Assembly (NCBI RefSeq): GCF_016801025.1
Contig: NZ_CP068983.1
Location: 3,154,501 to 3,218,500 of the forward strand
DNA: 64,000 bases
Source of the DNA: Paradevosia shaoguanensis
GTDB taxonomy: Bacteria; Pseudomonadota; Alphaproteobacteria; Rhizobiales; Devosiaceae
Direction of reading: 5' to 3'
Shown: positions 25,724 to 34,476 of the stretch, in pieces
Layout of the letters: each line of letters begins with the position of its first letter
Position numbering within the stretch: the first letter of the stretch is position 1
Position numbers and translations under genes: made by a program
The notes under the pieces: generated by a model
What the model was told of the DNA's origin: nothing
Databases searched by the model: none
Seen by the model: the letters and a program-made list of their open reading frames with translations, nothing else

Positions 25724-26644
25724 ATGACCAAACACGTTGCCGTCCTGATGGGCGGGTGGTCCAACGAGCGGCCGGTTTCCCTGGCGAGCGGGGCGGGGTG
25801 CGCCGCTGCACTGCGGCGCGCGGGCTATCGCGTGACCGAGGTCGATGTCGGCCGCGACATTGCGCATGTGCTCGAGCAGCTCAAGCCCGACGTGGCGTTC
25901 AATGCGCTGCACGGCACGTTCGGCGAGAGCGGAATGATCCAGGGCTTTCTCGAGCTTATCCAGCTCCCCTATACGCATTCGGGCGTGCTGGCCTCGGCTC
26001 TGGCCATGGACAAGCACCAGGCCAAGATCGTGTTCAAGGCGGCGGGCATTCCCGTCACCGACCATGTGATCATGCATCGGGCGGAAGTGGCCAAGGCGCA
26101 CGCCATGCTGCCGCCTTACGTGGTGAAGCCCATCTCGGACGGATCCTCGTTCGGTGTCTTCATCATCAAGGAAGGCCAGAGCCATCCGCCGCAGGAGATC
26201 CTGCGGGAGGATTGGAACTCGGGCGATGACGTGATGGTCGAGCGCTATATCCCGGGTCGCGAGCTGACCTGCGCGGTGATGGGCGACGTGGCGTTGGGCG
26301 TGACGGAGATCGTTACCGATCTCGCCTTCTACAATTACGAGGCGAAATACGCCAAGGGCGGCTCTTCCCACATCGTACCGGCGCAAATTTCACCGAATAT
26401 TTACGACAAAGTGCAGAAGATGGCGCTCAAGGCCCATGCCGCGCTCGGCTGCCGGGGCGTGACGCGGACAGACTTCCGCTACAACGACAAGGCAGGCGAA
26501 GACGGTGAGCTCGTCTGCCTGGAAATCAATACCCAACCCGGCATGACAGAGACGTCACTCGTCCCCGAACAGGCGGCCGCCGCCGGTCACTCATTTGAGG
26601 ACCTGGTCACCTGGATGGTGGAGGACGCGAGTTGCAACAGGTAA
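25724..26644 (+). CDS. ddl: D-alanine:D-alanine ligase
   Basis: A 306-residue ATP-grasp enzyme making the D-Ala-D-Ala dipeptide used by MurF. It begins [19 protein letters not shown], then [18 protein letters not shown], the ATP-binding [15 protein letters not shown], and the metal/substrate site [20 protein letters not shown] lies just upstream of ATG 25724. Its last 13 bases overlap ftsQ. Confidence 0.95.
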   Translation: MTKHVAVLMGGWSNERPVSLASGAGCAAALRRAGYRVTEVDVGRDIAHVLEQLKPDVAFNALHGTFGESGMIQGFLELIQLPYTHSGVLASALAMDKHQAKIVFKAAGIPVTDHVIMHRAEVAKAHAMLPPYVVKPISDGSSFGVFIIKEGQSHPPQEILREDWNSGDDVMVERYIPGRELTCAVMGDVALGVTEIVTDLAFYNYEAKYAKGGSSHIVPAQISPNIYDKVQKMALKAHAALGCRGVTRTDFRYNDKAGEDGELVCLEINTQPGMTETSLVPEQAAAAGHSFEDLVTWMVEDASCNR

Positions 26645-27603
26645 AGCCCAGTGTGATGACCGCCAATGCGGTGGTGGTCGATCCGCGCAGGCTCCCTGTC
26701 CCCATCCGCCGCCCGCGTGGTCGTCTGGCCGTTCGCCTCAACCACGCCTGGGTTCTCCACAAACGCCGCGTCGTTCGTTCGGCGCTCGTCGTCGGCCTCC
26801 TGGTCGGCGCAGTCGCGGTCTATGAGGCGCGCGACCTGATCGGCACGGGTTTCGATACGCTGTCCGGCCTCGTCCAGGGTGAGTTCGCCGAGGCCGGCTT
26901 CGGGGTCGGGGCCATCGACATCAGCGGGCAGGCGCTGACGCAGGAAGCCGATATCATGCAGGCGCTGGCGCTCGAGCCCAAGGTCTCGACTCTCAATTTC
27001 GACGCCGAGGCGGCCCGTGCCCGCATCGAAGCGTTGCCGTCGGTGGCGAGCGCCACCGTGCGCAAGGTCTATCCGGGGCGGGTCGTCGTCTCGATCGTCG
27101 AGCGGGTGCCGATCGCGCGCTGGCGCGTGGATGGCGTAACCTTCGTCATCGACGGGGCCGGCAACCAGATCGGGGAAGACAAGGGTGCCTATGCCGACCT
27201 GCCGCTCGTCATCGGCGATGGTGCGGCCAACGACGCGCTGGTGATGATCCGCGCCATGGACCGGTTTGACGCGCTCAAGGCGCATCTGGTCGCCATCTCG
27301 CGCATCGGCGACCGTCGCTGGGACCTCATCTACGATACCGGCCTTCGCGTGCAACTGCCCGAGCAGGGCGTGGCGCAGGCGATCGACCGGCTCAACTCTT
27401 ATCAGCGCGACTATGCGCTGCTCGATCGCGACATCACGCTGATCGACCTGCGCGTGCCCGACATGGTGGCCGTTACGCCTTCCGCCGACGCGCAAAAGCA
27501 GATTGCCGATGCCGCCAAGGCAGCGGCCAAGAGCAAGCCGAAGCCCAAGGTCGTGGTCGACGCCGACTACGAGACGCCAGCCGAAAAATCCTCCGGGAAC
27601 TAG
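26632..27603 (+). CDS. ftsQ: Cell division protein FtsQ
   Basis: A 323-residue bitopic protein: a basic cytoplasmic tail, one helix ([20 protein letters not shown]), a POTRA-like domain ([20 protein letters not shown]) and the beta domain. It links FtsA/FtsN signals to FtsL and FtsB. TTG 26632 is taken as start because GGAGG lies seven bases upstream; the alternative ATG 26656 has no clear ribosome site. The TTG start lies within the ddl coding end, so the genes are probably coupled. The C-terminal Lys/Ala-rich tail is a lineage feature. Confidence 0.9.
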   Translation: MQQVKPSVMTANAVVVDPRRLPVPIRRPRGRLAVRLNHAWVLHKRRVVRSALVVGLLVGAVAVYEARDLIGTGFDTLSGLVQGEFAEAGFGVGAIDISGQALTQEADIMQALALEPKVSTLNFDAEAARARIEALPSVASATVRKVYPGRVVVSIVERVPIARWRVDGVTFVIDGAGNQIGEDKGAYADLPLVIGDGAANDALVMIRAMDRFDALKAHLVAISRIGDRRWDLIYDTGLRVQLPEQGVAQAIDRLNSYQRDYALLDRDITLIDLRVPDMVAVTPSADAQKQIADAAKAAAKSKPKPKVVVDADYETPAEKSSGN

Positions 27604-27609
27604 ACCGAT

Positions 27610-28923
27610 ATGATGACCGAATCCATGACCGCACGGCTCAAGCCTCTGCAGCCCGGGCGTACTTCGCTCGTGGCGGTGCTTGATATCGGTTCGACCAAGA
27701 TCTGCTGCGTGATCGCGCGCCTGACCCCGCGCGCAGAAGGCAAGGCGCTCAAGGGCCGCACGCATGTGGCCGAGGTCATCGGCTTCGGCTATGGCCCGTC
27801 CTCGGGCGTCAAGAGCGGCGTGGTGACCGATCTCGACAAGGCCGAGCAGGCGGTCCGCTCGGTGGTGGGCATGGCCGAGCGCGCGGCGGGGCTGACGGTC
27901 GAATCCGTCATCGTCAACGTGACGGCGGGCCGGCTGGGTTCGGAGACGTTCTCGGCGACGGTGTCGCTGGGCGGGCAGGAAGTGGAGCGGAGCGACCTGC
28001 AGCGCGTGCTGCGCGCGGTTAACGACCGCTCGGTGCGGCCGGAGCGCTCGATCATCCATGCTCTGCCGATCGGCTATACGCTCGACGGGCAGAAGGGCAT
28101 CCGCGATCCGCGCGGCATGGTGGGCGAGAAGCTTTCCATCGACGTGGCCGTGGTCAGCGCCGAAATGCTGGCCATGCGCAATATCGAGCTGGTGCTCAAT
28201 CGCTGCCACCTGCAGATCGAGGCGCTGATGGCGACCCCTTACGCCTCGGGGTTGGCTACGCTGGTCGACGACGAGGCGCATCTGGGCGTGGCCTGCGTCG
28301 ATTTCGGCGGGGCGACGACCACCGTTTCCGTGTTCTCGGAAGGGCACGTGGTCTATACCGACGCCATCGCCATCGGCGGTCATCACCTGACGCTCGACCT
28401 GGCGCGGCAGCTTTCGGTCTCGGTGGCCGACGCCGAGCGCCTCAAGTGTTTCTATGGCTCGGTACTGCCGGGGCAGGCGGACGAGCGCGACATGATCCCG
28501 ATCCAGCCGGTGGGCGCTTCGCATGACGAAGCGCCGGGACAGGTGGCGCGCTCGGTGCTGACGCGCATCATGCGCCCGCGGATCGAGGAAATCCTCACCG
28601 CCATCCGCGACCGCATGCAGGCGACCGGCATGATGGACATGTGTGGACGCCGCTTCGTGCTTACGGGCGGCGGCAGCGAACTGACCGGCCTGCCGGAAGT
28701 GGCGCGGCGCATCCTGGCGCGTAACGTGCGCAATGGCCGACCGATGGGCATTGCCGGGTTGCCAGAGATTGCCAAGGGTGCCGCGTTCGCCACTGTCGGC
28801 GGCCTGCTCATCTATCCGCAGGTCTGCGGCCAGGAATATGTCGAGCCGCGCGGCGGGCATCGCCTGACCGGCACCGACGGCTATTTCGCCCGCGTGGGGA
28901 GCTGGCTGCGGTCGAGCTTCTGA
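27610..28923 (+). CDS. ftsA: Cell division protein FtsA
   Basis: A 437-residue actin-like ATPase that anchors FtsZ to the membrane. It has the phosphate-1 loop VLDIGSTKICCVIARL, VDFGGATTTVSVF as the second phosphate motif, FVLTGGGSELTGLPEV as adenosine motif, and a C-terminal amphipathic helix (GSWLRSSF at the end). It is 6 bases after ftsQ. Unusually, ftsZ does not follow; it is about 3.8 kb downstream. Confidence 0.95.
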   Translation: MMTESMTARLKPLQPGRTSLVAVLDIGSTKICCVIARLTPRAEGKALKGRTHVAEVIGFGYGPSSGVKSGVVTDLDKAEQAVRSVVGMAERAAGLTVESVIVNVTAGRLGSETFSATVSLGGQEVERSDLQRVLRAVNDRSVRPERSIIHALPIGYTLDGQKGIRDPRGMVGEKLSIDVAVVSAEMLAMRNIELVLNRCHLQIEALMATPYASGLATLVDDEAHLGVACVDFGGATTTVSVFSEGHVVYTDAIAIGGHHLTLDLARQLSVSVADAERLKCFYGSVLPGQADERDMIPIQPVGASHDEAPGQVARSVLTRIMRPRIEEILTAIRDRMQATGMMDMCGRRFVLTGGGSELTGLPEVARRILARNVRNGRPMGIAGLPEIAKGAAFATVGGLLIYPQVCGQEYVEPRGGHRLTGTDGYFARVGSWLRSSF

Positions 28924-29047
28924 GGCGGGTTGCCTACACTCCCATCCTTCCTTGGCGCGCCTCCTCCTTCAAAGGGAGAAGGTGACCCGACGATCTTGCT
29001 TGGTATCCGGCTTCAATTTCCGACCTCTCACGCCTAAATTGCTCTGG

Positions 29048-29431
29048 ATGAGCAAACCCATCTTCAAGCGCCACACCGATCACATGCCCGACGACTGCCG
29101 GCCGGGCTTCGATATGCTCTACGTGCTCGGGGACAAGTGGACGGTGCCGGTGCTCGGGGCTTTGACGCGCGACGGGCGCGTGCGGTTTTCCGATATCGAG
29201 AAGGCCCTGCCGATCTCCCAGCGCATGCTGACGCTTACGCTGCGCACGCTCGAACGTGATGGCCTCGTTCAGCGCGAGGTCTTTGCCAGCGTGCCGCCGC
29301 GGGTGGAATACGAGCTAACCGAGCGCGGCCGCACGCTCATGGATTCCCTGCGGGATTTCGCCGCCTGGGGCTTTGCCAACCATGATGCCATCCAGGAATC
29401 GCGGCGCCAGTTCGATGACGGTTCGGACTGA
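29048..29431 (+). CDS. HxlR family transcriptional regulator
   Basis: A 127-residue winged-helix regulator: DMLYVLGDKWTVPVLGAL, RFSDIEKALPISQRMLTLTL, RTLERDGLVQREVF and PPRVEYELTERGRTL are the classical HxlR pattern. HxlR proteins often sense electrophiles or aldehydes and control nearby oxidoreductases. It sits 108 bp before two flavin reductase genes in the same direction, with an inverted repeat between. A longer frame from 28952 exists, but the conserved N-terminus starts at 29048. The 124 bp upstream contain a remnant of a GC-rich repeat and no clear promoter. Confidence 0.88.
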   Translation: MSKPIFKRHTDHMPDDCRPGFDMLYVLGDKWTVPVLGALTRDGRVRFSDIEKALPISQRMLTLTLRTLERDGLVQREVFASVPPRVEYELTERGRTLMDSLRDFAAWGFANHDAIQESRRQFDDGSD

Positions 29432-29511
29432 GCAGCCTTCGCACAAATCTGTTCGTGACCCCCAAAAAAGTGCCGTCTTGAGGCATAAGGCAGTCACTTC
29501 TAATTAGTCGC

Positions 29512-29524
29512 TTACCTTTTGTAA
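29512..29524. promoter_or_regulatory. Candidate HxlR operator
   Basis: TTAC-CTTTT-GTAA is an inverted repeat in the short gap between the HxlR gene and the first flavin reductase, 16 bp before the latter's start. Its place suggests repression by the adjacent HxlR protein; the assignment is by position only. Confidence 0.45.
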
Positions 29525-29539
29525 CCTAGGTGGGTGACC

Positions 29540-30130
29540 ATGACTTCCATCCCTCGCATCGGCATCATCATCGGCACGACGCGCGAAAAGCGCTTTGCCG
29601 ATCGTCCGGCGCAATGGCTCTTCGAGTTGGCGTCGCGACGCAATGATGCCGAGTTCGAGATCGTCGACCTACGCGACTATCCGATGCCGTTCTTCGACGA
29701 GGCCATCTCGCCGGCCTTCCAGCCGCCGGCAAACCCGGTGGCGCAGCTTTGGGCGCAAAAGCTGGCCTCGCTCGATGGGTTCGTGTTCGTGACGGGCGAA
29801 TACAATCACTCCATTCCGGCCGTCCTCAAGAACGCGCTCGACTATGCCTACAAGGAGTTCAACCGGAAGCCGGCGACTTTCCTCGCCTATGGCGCGCTGG
29901 GTGGCAGCCGAGCGGTTGAACATCTGCGCGGCATCCTCGCGGAGCTCCATGTGGCAACGATCAAGCACGCCATCCATATCAACCGCCCCGAGCTGGTCGG
30001 CATGATGATGGAGGGCAAGGATTTTGCGGATTTTCCGTATCTCGAGGAAGGCGCCGGGCCGGTCCTTGAAGAGATCGTCTGGTGGGCGCGTGCGCTCAAG
30101 GCGGGGCGGAGCCAGCCGCTGGCCGCCTGA
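29540..30130 (+). CDS. NADPH-dependent FMN reductase family oxidoreductase
   Basis: A 196-residue flavodoxin-like protein. It has IGIIIGTTREKRFADRPAQW (phosphate loop for FMN), the flavin-stacking motif VTGEYNHSIPAVLKNALDY and FLAYGALGGSRAVEHLR. Members reduce FMN, quinones, azo compounds or chromate using NAD(P)H. ATG 29540 has AGGTGGG five bases upstream. It is followed by a second member of the same family 79 bp later; the two differ clearly in sequence, so the duplication is old. Confidence 0.88.
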   Translation: MTSIPRIGIIIGTTREKRFADRPAQWLFELASRRNDAEFEIVDLRDYPMPFFDEAISPAFQPPANPVAQLWAQKLASLDGFVFVTGEYNHSIPAVLKNALDYAYKEFNRKPATFLAYGALGGSRAVEHLRGILAELHVATIKHAIHINRPELVGMMMEGKDFADFPYLEEGAGPVLEEIVWWARALKAGRSQPLAA

Positions 30131-30209
30131 GGCAGGGTGACGATACGTCGCCTTTACCGCGTGCGGGGCAGGGGAGCACTACCGGGCTAGTTTCCGGAGT
30201 TCTACTGCC

Positions 30210-30776
30210 TTGCATAACCTTCTCATCATCACCGTTTCGACCCGCCCGACCCGCAAGGGCCACGTCTTCGCGCCCTGGCTGCAGAGCGTGGCCGAGGCGG
30301 ATCCCGACTGGAACGTCTCGATTGCCGACCTGGGCGCCATCGACCTGCCGATGTTCGACGAGCCGCAGCATCCGCGTCTCGGCAATTACCAGCACAAGCA
30401 CACCAAGGCCTGGAGCCAGATGGTGGATGCGGCTGATGCTTTCGTCATCGTGACCCCGGAATACAATTACGGCGCTCCGCCCTCGATCATCAACGCGCTC
30501 GATTTCCTGGCGCGTGAATGGGCCTACAAGCCGGTGGGCTTCGTCTCCTATGGCGGCATTTCAGGCGGCATGCGCGCGGTGCAGATGCTCAAGCAGTTCA
30601 ACACCACGCTCAAGATGATGCCGATCCCCGAGGCGGTGACTATCCCGATGTTCAGCGAGCTCATCGACGCCGAAGGCAAGCTGCAGCCGACCCCGATCAT
30701 GGAGACGGCTGCCGGCACGATGCTGGGCGAGCTCAAGAAGTGGACCGGCGCCCTCAAGACCCTGCGCGCGGCCTGA
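30210..30776 (+). CDS. NAD(P)H-dependent oxidoreductase (FMN_red family), second copy
   Basis: A 188-residue relative of the preceding gene: LLIITVSTRPTRKGHVFAPW at the start, TPEYNYGAPPSIINALDFL as flavin motif, and FVSYGGISGGMRAVQMLKQF. The start is TTG 30210, with CGGAG about ten bases before it; no ATG occurs before the conserved LLIITVSTRP strand, which makes the non-ATG start likely. Its end overlaps the convergent sigma-factor gene by 23 bases. Confidence 0.85.
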   Translation: MHNLLIITVSTRPTRKGHVFAPWLQSVAEADPDWNVSIADLGAIDLPMFDEPQHPRLGNYQHKHTKAWSQMVDAADAFVIVTPEYNYGAPPSIINALDFLAREWAYKPVGFVSYGGISGGMRAVQMLKQFNTTLKMMPIPEAVTIPMFSELIDAEGKLQPTPIMETAAGTMLGELKKWTGALKTLRAA

Positions 30777-31470
30777 GCCGCGCCAAGACGCGATCGGCCA
30801 TGTGCACGCAGCGCAGGCCGTCGAAGGGGTAGAGCGAGGCGAAGCCCGCCTCGAGCGTTTCCTCGAGAATCTGGCGCAGCATGCGACGGGCACGGTGCAG
30901 CCGCGTCTTGACCGTCGCGTCGGGTATGCGCAGGCACTCGGCCACCGCTTCGGTGCTGAGCCCCTGCACGTCGCGCAGGACGAAGACGATCCGGAAAGGC
31001 TCGGAGAGCCGGTCTATCGCGCCTTCGAGCAGGAGGCGCGTCTCCTTCCGGGCCGCCTCGGTCTCGGGGTTGGTGGGTATCTGTACGATCGGATACATGG
31101 CGAGGGCCGGCTCCTCTTCTGCCAGGGCCAGGTCGATATCGTCGAGCAGGGCGGTTTCACGCCTGCGCCGCTTGCGGTTGAGCGCTTCGTTGATCGCTAT
31201 GCGGGTCAGCCAGGTCGAGAGCAGCGCGTCGCCGCGGAAGGTGTCCAGATGGGTGAAGGCGCGCATATAGGCCTCCTGCACCACATCCTCGGCCTCGGCG
31301 TCCGAGCGCGTAATGGCGCGGGCGGCGCGGAACAGGCGCTGGTTGTGGCGGCGGATGATGGTGCGCACGGCGCCTTCGTCGTGTCGCTGCGCTAGGGCAA
31401 CCAGCTCGTCATCCGGCAGCGTGGCGAGGCCGGAGCGGAGCGTGGTGGCGGTGGTTTCTTCGACAAGCAT
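30754..31470 (-). CDS. ECF-type RNA polymerase sigma factor
   Basis: A 238-residue sigma-70 family protein with region 2 (NQRLFRAARAITRSDAEAED, VVQEAYMRAFTHLDTFRG, STWLTRIAINEALNRKRR) and region 4 (LSEPFRIVFVLRDVQGLSTE, AVAECLRIPDATVKTRLHRA). The C-terminal tail FASLYPFDGLRCVHMADRVL extends past region 4 and contains one Cys; similar tails occur in some ECF subgroups. No anti-sigma gene is adjacent. It is 29 bp after the cupredoxin gene and probably its operon partner. ATG 31470 is the conserved start. Confidence 0.92.
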   Translation of the reverse strand: MLVEETTATTLRSGLATLPDDELVALAQRHDEGAVRTIIRRHNQRLFRAARAITRSDAEAEDVVQEAYMRAFTHLDTFRGDALLSTWLTRIAINEALNRKRRRRETALLDDIDLALAEEEPALAMYPIVQIPTNPETEAARKETRLLLEGAIDRLSEPFRIVFVLRDVQGLSTEAVAECLRIPDATVKTRLHRARRMLRQILEETLEAGFASLYPFDGLRCVHMADRVLARLRPRAGS

Positions 31471-31499
31471 GGTGAAGCTCCTCGCTTCGCGTCCGGGCA

Positions 31500-32024
31500 T
31501 CAGCCGAGCCGGACCGCACCTTCTTTGACGATGTCCTCGACGCTCGGGAAAGCCGCGAGCGCCGCCGCCGGTATTCCTGCTTCGGCGGCCGGGTCCCGGC
31601 TGTTCCACCAGCCTTTGGCCAGCGGTTCCCCGACGACGATCCGGCCGACCATGCCGGCATGCTCATGGGGCACGCAGTAGTAATCGTAGACCCCGGGTAC
31701 GGTGAGCGTCACCGAAAAACTCTCGTCGGGCAGCAGGTAGTCCGAGTCCCAGGGCTTGGCGTCCTTGGGCATGCGCAGCGGGTGGTCGTTGAGGGACGGA
31801 TGGTAGCTGGTGGCGGTGTGGGAATTGCCCGGATCCCGGTTGGTCCAGCGCAAGGTCTGGCCGGGCTGGATGTGAATGCCGATAGGGTCGAACCAGACTT
31901 TCGAGCCGTCAGGCTTGCCGGTCATGACGATCTCGACAGGCGCGTCATCCGCAAACGCCGCGCGCGGCAGCAGCAAGGTGGCGGCAATGCCGCCACCTGC
32001 CACGAGGAACGTGCGCCGCCTCAC
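31500..32024 (-). CDS. Periplasmic cupredoxin (blue copper) domain protein
   Basis: A 174-residue exported protein. It starts with a twin-arginine-like leader (MRRRTFLVAGGGIAATLLLP, then RAAFADD). The cupredoxin domain shows a His in GNSHTATSYHPS and the C-terminal type 1 copper loop YYCVPHEHAGMVGRI with Cys, His and Met ligands, like plastocyanin or pseudoazurin. It probably shuttles electrons or binds copper in the periplasm. The start is GTG 32024, overlapping the stop of the upstream gene (GTGA), so the two are coupled. Confidence 0.88.
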   Translation of the reverse strand: MRRRTFLVAGGGIAATLLLPRAAFADDAPVEIVMTGKPDGSKVWFDPIGIHIQPGQTLRWTNRDPGNSHTATSYHPSLNDHPLRMPKDAKPWDSDYLLPDESFSVTLTVPGVYDYYCVPHEHAGMVGRIVVGEPLAKGWWNSRDPAAEAGIPAAALAAFPSVEDIVKEGAVRLG

Positions 32025-32431
32025 TTGGCAACCCGCGCTTCATCGGCCACCGGCACATGCCAGAGCACGATATGGGCGTGCGGCTCTTCAACGCCGGGAT
32101 GGCCGGCATTGTAGTAGATATCGACGTGATCGACATTGCCGCCAGGCGCTGCGAGATTATCGAAGGTCTTGTCGGGATTGAGGTCCTTGACCGGGATCAT
32201 GAAGACGGTCGCGACCAGGGCGCCGTCATGGTCATAGGCGAGGAAGGGGCCGGCGGGCAGGGTGGTCGGACCGACATAGAGCTGGCCGAGGCCCGGCAGG
32301 AAGTCGGGCAGCTTCACCAGGCTGCTGACGGCCTTGTAGGGTGCGGGCGGCGGGGCCTTGGACACGTCCTGGCCATAGGCGGCGAAACTGCCTGCAACGG
32401 CAAAGGCGAGGGCGAGCAGGAGCGATTTCAT
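32021..32431 (-). CDS. Small exported protein of unknown function, histidine-rich C-terminus
   Basis: A 136-residue protein with a clear signal peptide (MKSLLLALAFAVAGSFAAYG). The mature part ends in a conserved-looking HVDIYYNAGHPGVEEPHAHI followed by LWHV, a cluster of histidines and acids that could bind metal. I do not recognise the family by name. It is the first gene of a three-gene unit (this protein, cupredoxin, ECF sigma) and has a candidate ECF promoter 40-69 bp upstream. A role with the cupredoxin is inferred from the coupling. Confidence 0.75.
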   Translation of the reverse strand: MKSLLLALAFAVAGSFAAYGQDVSKAPPPAPYKAVSSLVKLPDFLPGLGQLYVGPTTLPAGPFLAYDHDGALVATVFMIPVKDLNPDKTFDNLAAPGGNVDHVDIYYNAGHPGVEEPHAHIVLWHVPVADEARVAK

Positions 32432-32470
32432 GGGAATTGCCTCCATTGGTTGTCGCGAGATGCGATGACC

Positions 32471-32500
32471 ATTGGATGGCAGGGGGCTGGAAAGGTTCCC
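32471..32500 (-). promoter_or_regulatory. Candidate ECF sigma promoter
   Basis: On the minus strand GGGAACCTTT (32500-32491) is followed, about 16 bases after the GGAACC core, by CATCCAAT (32478-32471). GGAAC-type -35 elements are typical of ECF sigma factors. It stands 40 bp before the first gene of the operon that itself encodes an ECF sigma factor, suggesting autoregulation. Confidence 0.6.
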
Positions 32501-32561
32501 GTGCTAGGAAAGGGGAGTTGCGTAATGGCCATTCCGCGAGGGCTTGGCCGCCCCGTTATGG

Positions 32562-32654
32562 TTAACGTTTCCTTAGCACGCCAGCGTTCTCCACTCGCAA
32601 ATTGCGCCGCCGTTAACGAATTCGGTGGCTTTGTTAGGATGTGGTTAACGAATT
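32562..32654 (+). promoter_or_regulatory. ftsZ upstream region with three GTTAACG motifs
   Basis: GTTAACG occurs at 32561-32567, 32612-32618 and 32644-32650. The first forms TTAA-N7-TTAG (32562-32576), one base off the TTAA-N7-TTAA form of CtrA boxes. The other two share GTTAACGAATT, 32 bp apart. The region lies 40-135 bp before the ftsZ start. In alphaproteobacteria ftsZ is often controlled by CtrA, so a cell-cycle role is plausible but unproven. Confidence 0.5.
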
Positions 32655-32694
32655 GGCGCGTAAATCTTGGTCAAACGCCACTATGGGGCCAAGC

Positions 32695-34362
32695 ATGCCA
32701 ATCAACCTCACCATCCCGGATATTCAGGAACTTAAGCCCCGCATCACTGTGTTCGGTTGCGGCGGCGCCGGCGGTAACGCCGTTAACAACATGATTAACT
32801 CCGGCCTGGACGGGGTTGACTTCGTAGTGGCCAACACGGACGCGCAGGCTCTTGCGCTCTCCAAGGCGAGCCGAATCATCCAGCTCGGGGTTGGCGTCAC
32901 CGAGGGCCTGGGTGCGGGTTCCCATCCGGAAGTTGGCCGTGCGGCGGCCGAGGAAAGCTACGACGAGATCAACGATCACCTCTCGGGGTCGCACATGGTG
33001 TTCATCACCGCCGGCATGGGCGGTGGTACGGGCACCGGCGCCGCGCCGGTCGTGGCACGCGCCGCTCGTGAGCAGGGCATCCTCACCGTCGGCGTCGTCA
33101 CCAAGCCGTTCGCCTTCGAAGGCAATCGTCGCGCCCGTCTCGCCGAGGACGGCATCGACGAGCTGCACCGGCATGTCGATACGCTGATCGTCATCCCGAA
33201 CCAGAACCTCTTCCGCGTCGCTAATGAGAAGACCACCTTCGCCGACGCTTTCGCGATGGCCGACCAGGTGCTCTATTCGGGCGTGGCCTGCATCACCGAC
33301 CTCATGGTCAAGGAAGGGCTCATCAACCTCGACTTCGCCGACGTGCGCGCCGTCATGCGCGGCATGGGCAAGGCAATGATGGGTACCGGCGAAGCTTCGG
33401 GTGAAGATCGTGCCCGTCACGCCGCCGAGGCCGCCATTGCCAATCCGCTGCTGGACGATGTCTCGATGCATGGGGCCCGTGGTCTCCTCATCTCCATCGC
33501 CGGCGGTCCGGACCTCACCCTCTACGAAGTCGACGAAGCGGCCAGCCGCATCCGCGAGGAAGTGGACGCGGACGCCAACATCATCCTGGGCGCCATGTTC
33601 GACCCGACGCTCGATGGCACGATCCGCGTGTCGGTCGTGGCCACGGGCACCGATGCCACCATGGTTCAGGCCATGGAGCCGGTGAAGCCGAACGCCGCCC
33701 GCGCCATCGCGGTCAAGCGCCCGCACGTGCCCTACGAAGCTCCGGCCCCGGCTCCCCAGCCGATCCCGCAGCCCGCAGCGCGCGTTGTCGAGGAGCAGAT
33801 CGAAGAGCAGGTCGAGCACGCCATCGCCGAAGCGATCGTCACCCATGAGCCGATCTACGAAGAGGCTTATGCGCAGGACGAGGACGACGGCATCATGGTC
33901 GAGCCGTACATCCCTTCGGCCATCGCGACTCACGATCCGGTCGATGAGCCGACCCACGTTCAGGACGCTCCGATTCCGTCCGTCTACGTGCCGTCCAACG
34001 CCGCCCGCCCCGAAGCCCGCCGCATGCCGCGGACCGAGGAGCTTCCGGCTGTTGCACGAAGGTCACTTGCGGCTCAAGAACGTCACGAGCCCGAGGCCAA
34101 CCCGGCCCGTGCCCTGCTCAAGCGCCTTGCCTCCAATGTGGGCCTTTCGTCGCGCCCTCGTGGTGAGGCCGAGGAGCCGGTGATGCAGCAGCGCGAGACC
34201 GATGACGCCGCGGCCCGCAGCGCCATTGAGGCAGGCGGATCAAGGGGTTCGGTCCCGACTCACGGCGCCCGTGGAAACACCGATGCCTACGGTCGTCCGG
34301 CCCAGCCGCAGCCGGCCAAGGACCATCTGGAGATTCCCGCCTTCTTGCGCAAACACGGTTAG
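32695..34362 (+). CDS. ftsZ: Cell division GTPase FtsZ
   Basis: A 555-residue tubulin homologue forming the Z ring. It shows [15 protein letters not shown], the GTP signature [16 protein letters not shown], the T7 loop [11 protein letters not shown], a long Pro/Glu/Ala-rich linker (about residues 320-540) and a C-terminal peptide [13 protein letters not shown] that binds FtsA and other partners. The long linker is usual for Rhizobiales. ATG 32695 gives the standard N-terminus; an open frame upstream reaches 32641 but crosses the control motifs. Confidence 0.96.
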   Translation: MPINLTIPDIQELKPRITVFGCGGAGGNAVNNMINSGLDGVDFVVANTDAQALALSKASRIIQLGVGVTEGLGAGSHPEVGRAAAEESYDEINDHLSGSHMVFITAGMGGGTGTGAAPVVARAAREQGILTVGVVTKPFAFEGNRRARLAEDGIDELHRHVDTLIVIPNQNLFRVANEKTTFADAFAMADQVLYSGVACITDLMVKEGLINLDFADVRAVMRGMGKAMMGTGEASGEDRARHAAEAAIANPLLDDVSMHGARGLLISIAGGPDLTLYEVDEAASRIREEVDADANIILGAMFDPTLDGTIRVSVVATGTDATMVQAMEPVKPNAARAIAVKRPHVPYEAPAPAPQPIPQPAARVVEEQIEEQVEHAIAEAIVTHEPIYEEAYAQDEDDGIMVEPYIPSAIATHDPVDEPTHVQDAPIPSVYVPSNAARPEARRMPRTEELPAVARRSLAAQERHEPEANPARALLKRLASNVGLSSRPRGEAEEPVMQQRETDDAAARSAIEAGGSRGSVPTHGARGNTDAYGRPAQPQPAKDHLEIPAFLRKHG

Positions 34363-34389
34363 AAGCGCATATCGAGCGGTGCATAACTG

Positions 34390-34420
34390 AACCCGGCGCG
34401 GCTTCCGCACCGGGTTTTTT
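34390..34420 (+). terminator. Rho-independent terminator after ftsZ
   Basis: AACCCGGCGCGG (34390-34401) pairs with CCGCACCGGGTT (34405-34416) with one mismatch, and a run of six T follows. It separates ftsZ from lpxC. Confidence 0.85.
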
Positions 34421-34476
34421 GCGAGTAAACACAGCGGATCGGACCAAGGTCCGCTGAGGTACTGGAGTCCTCGAGT

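Noticed and set aside
28924-32694. The ftsA-ftsZ interruption as a recent genomic island
   Set aside because: No integrase, transposase, direct repeats or tRNA, and base composition and codon use look like the neighbours.
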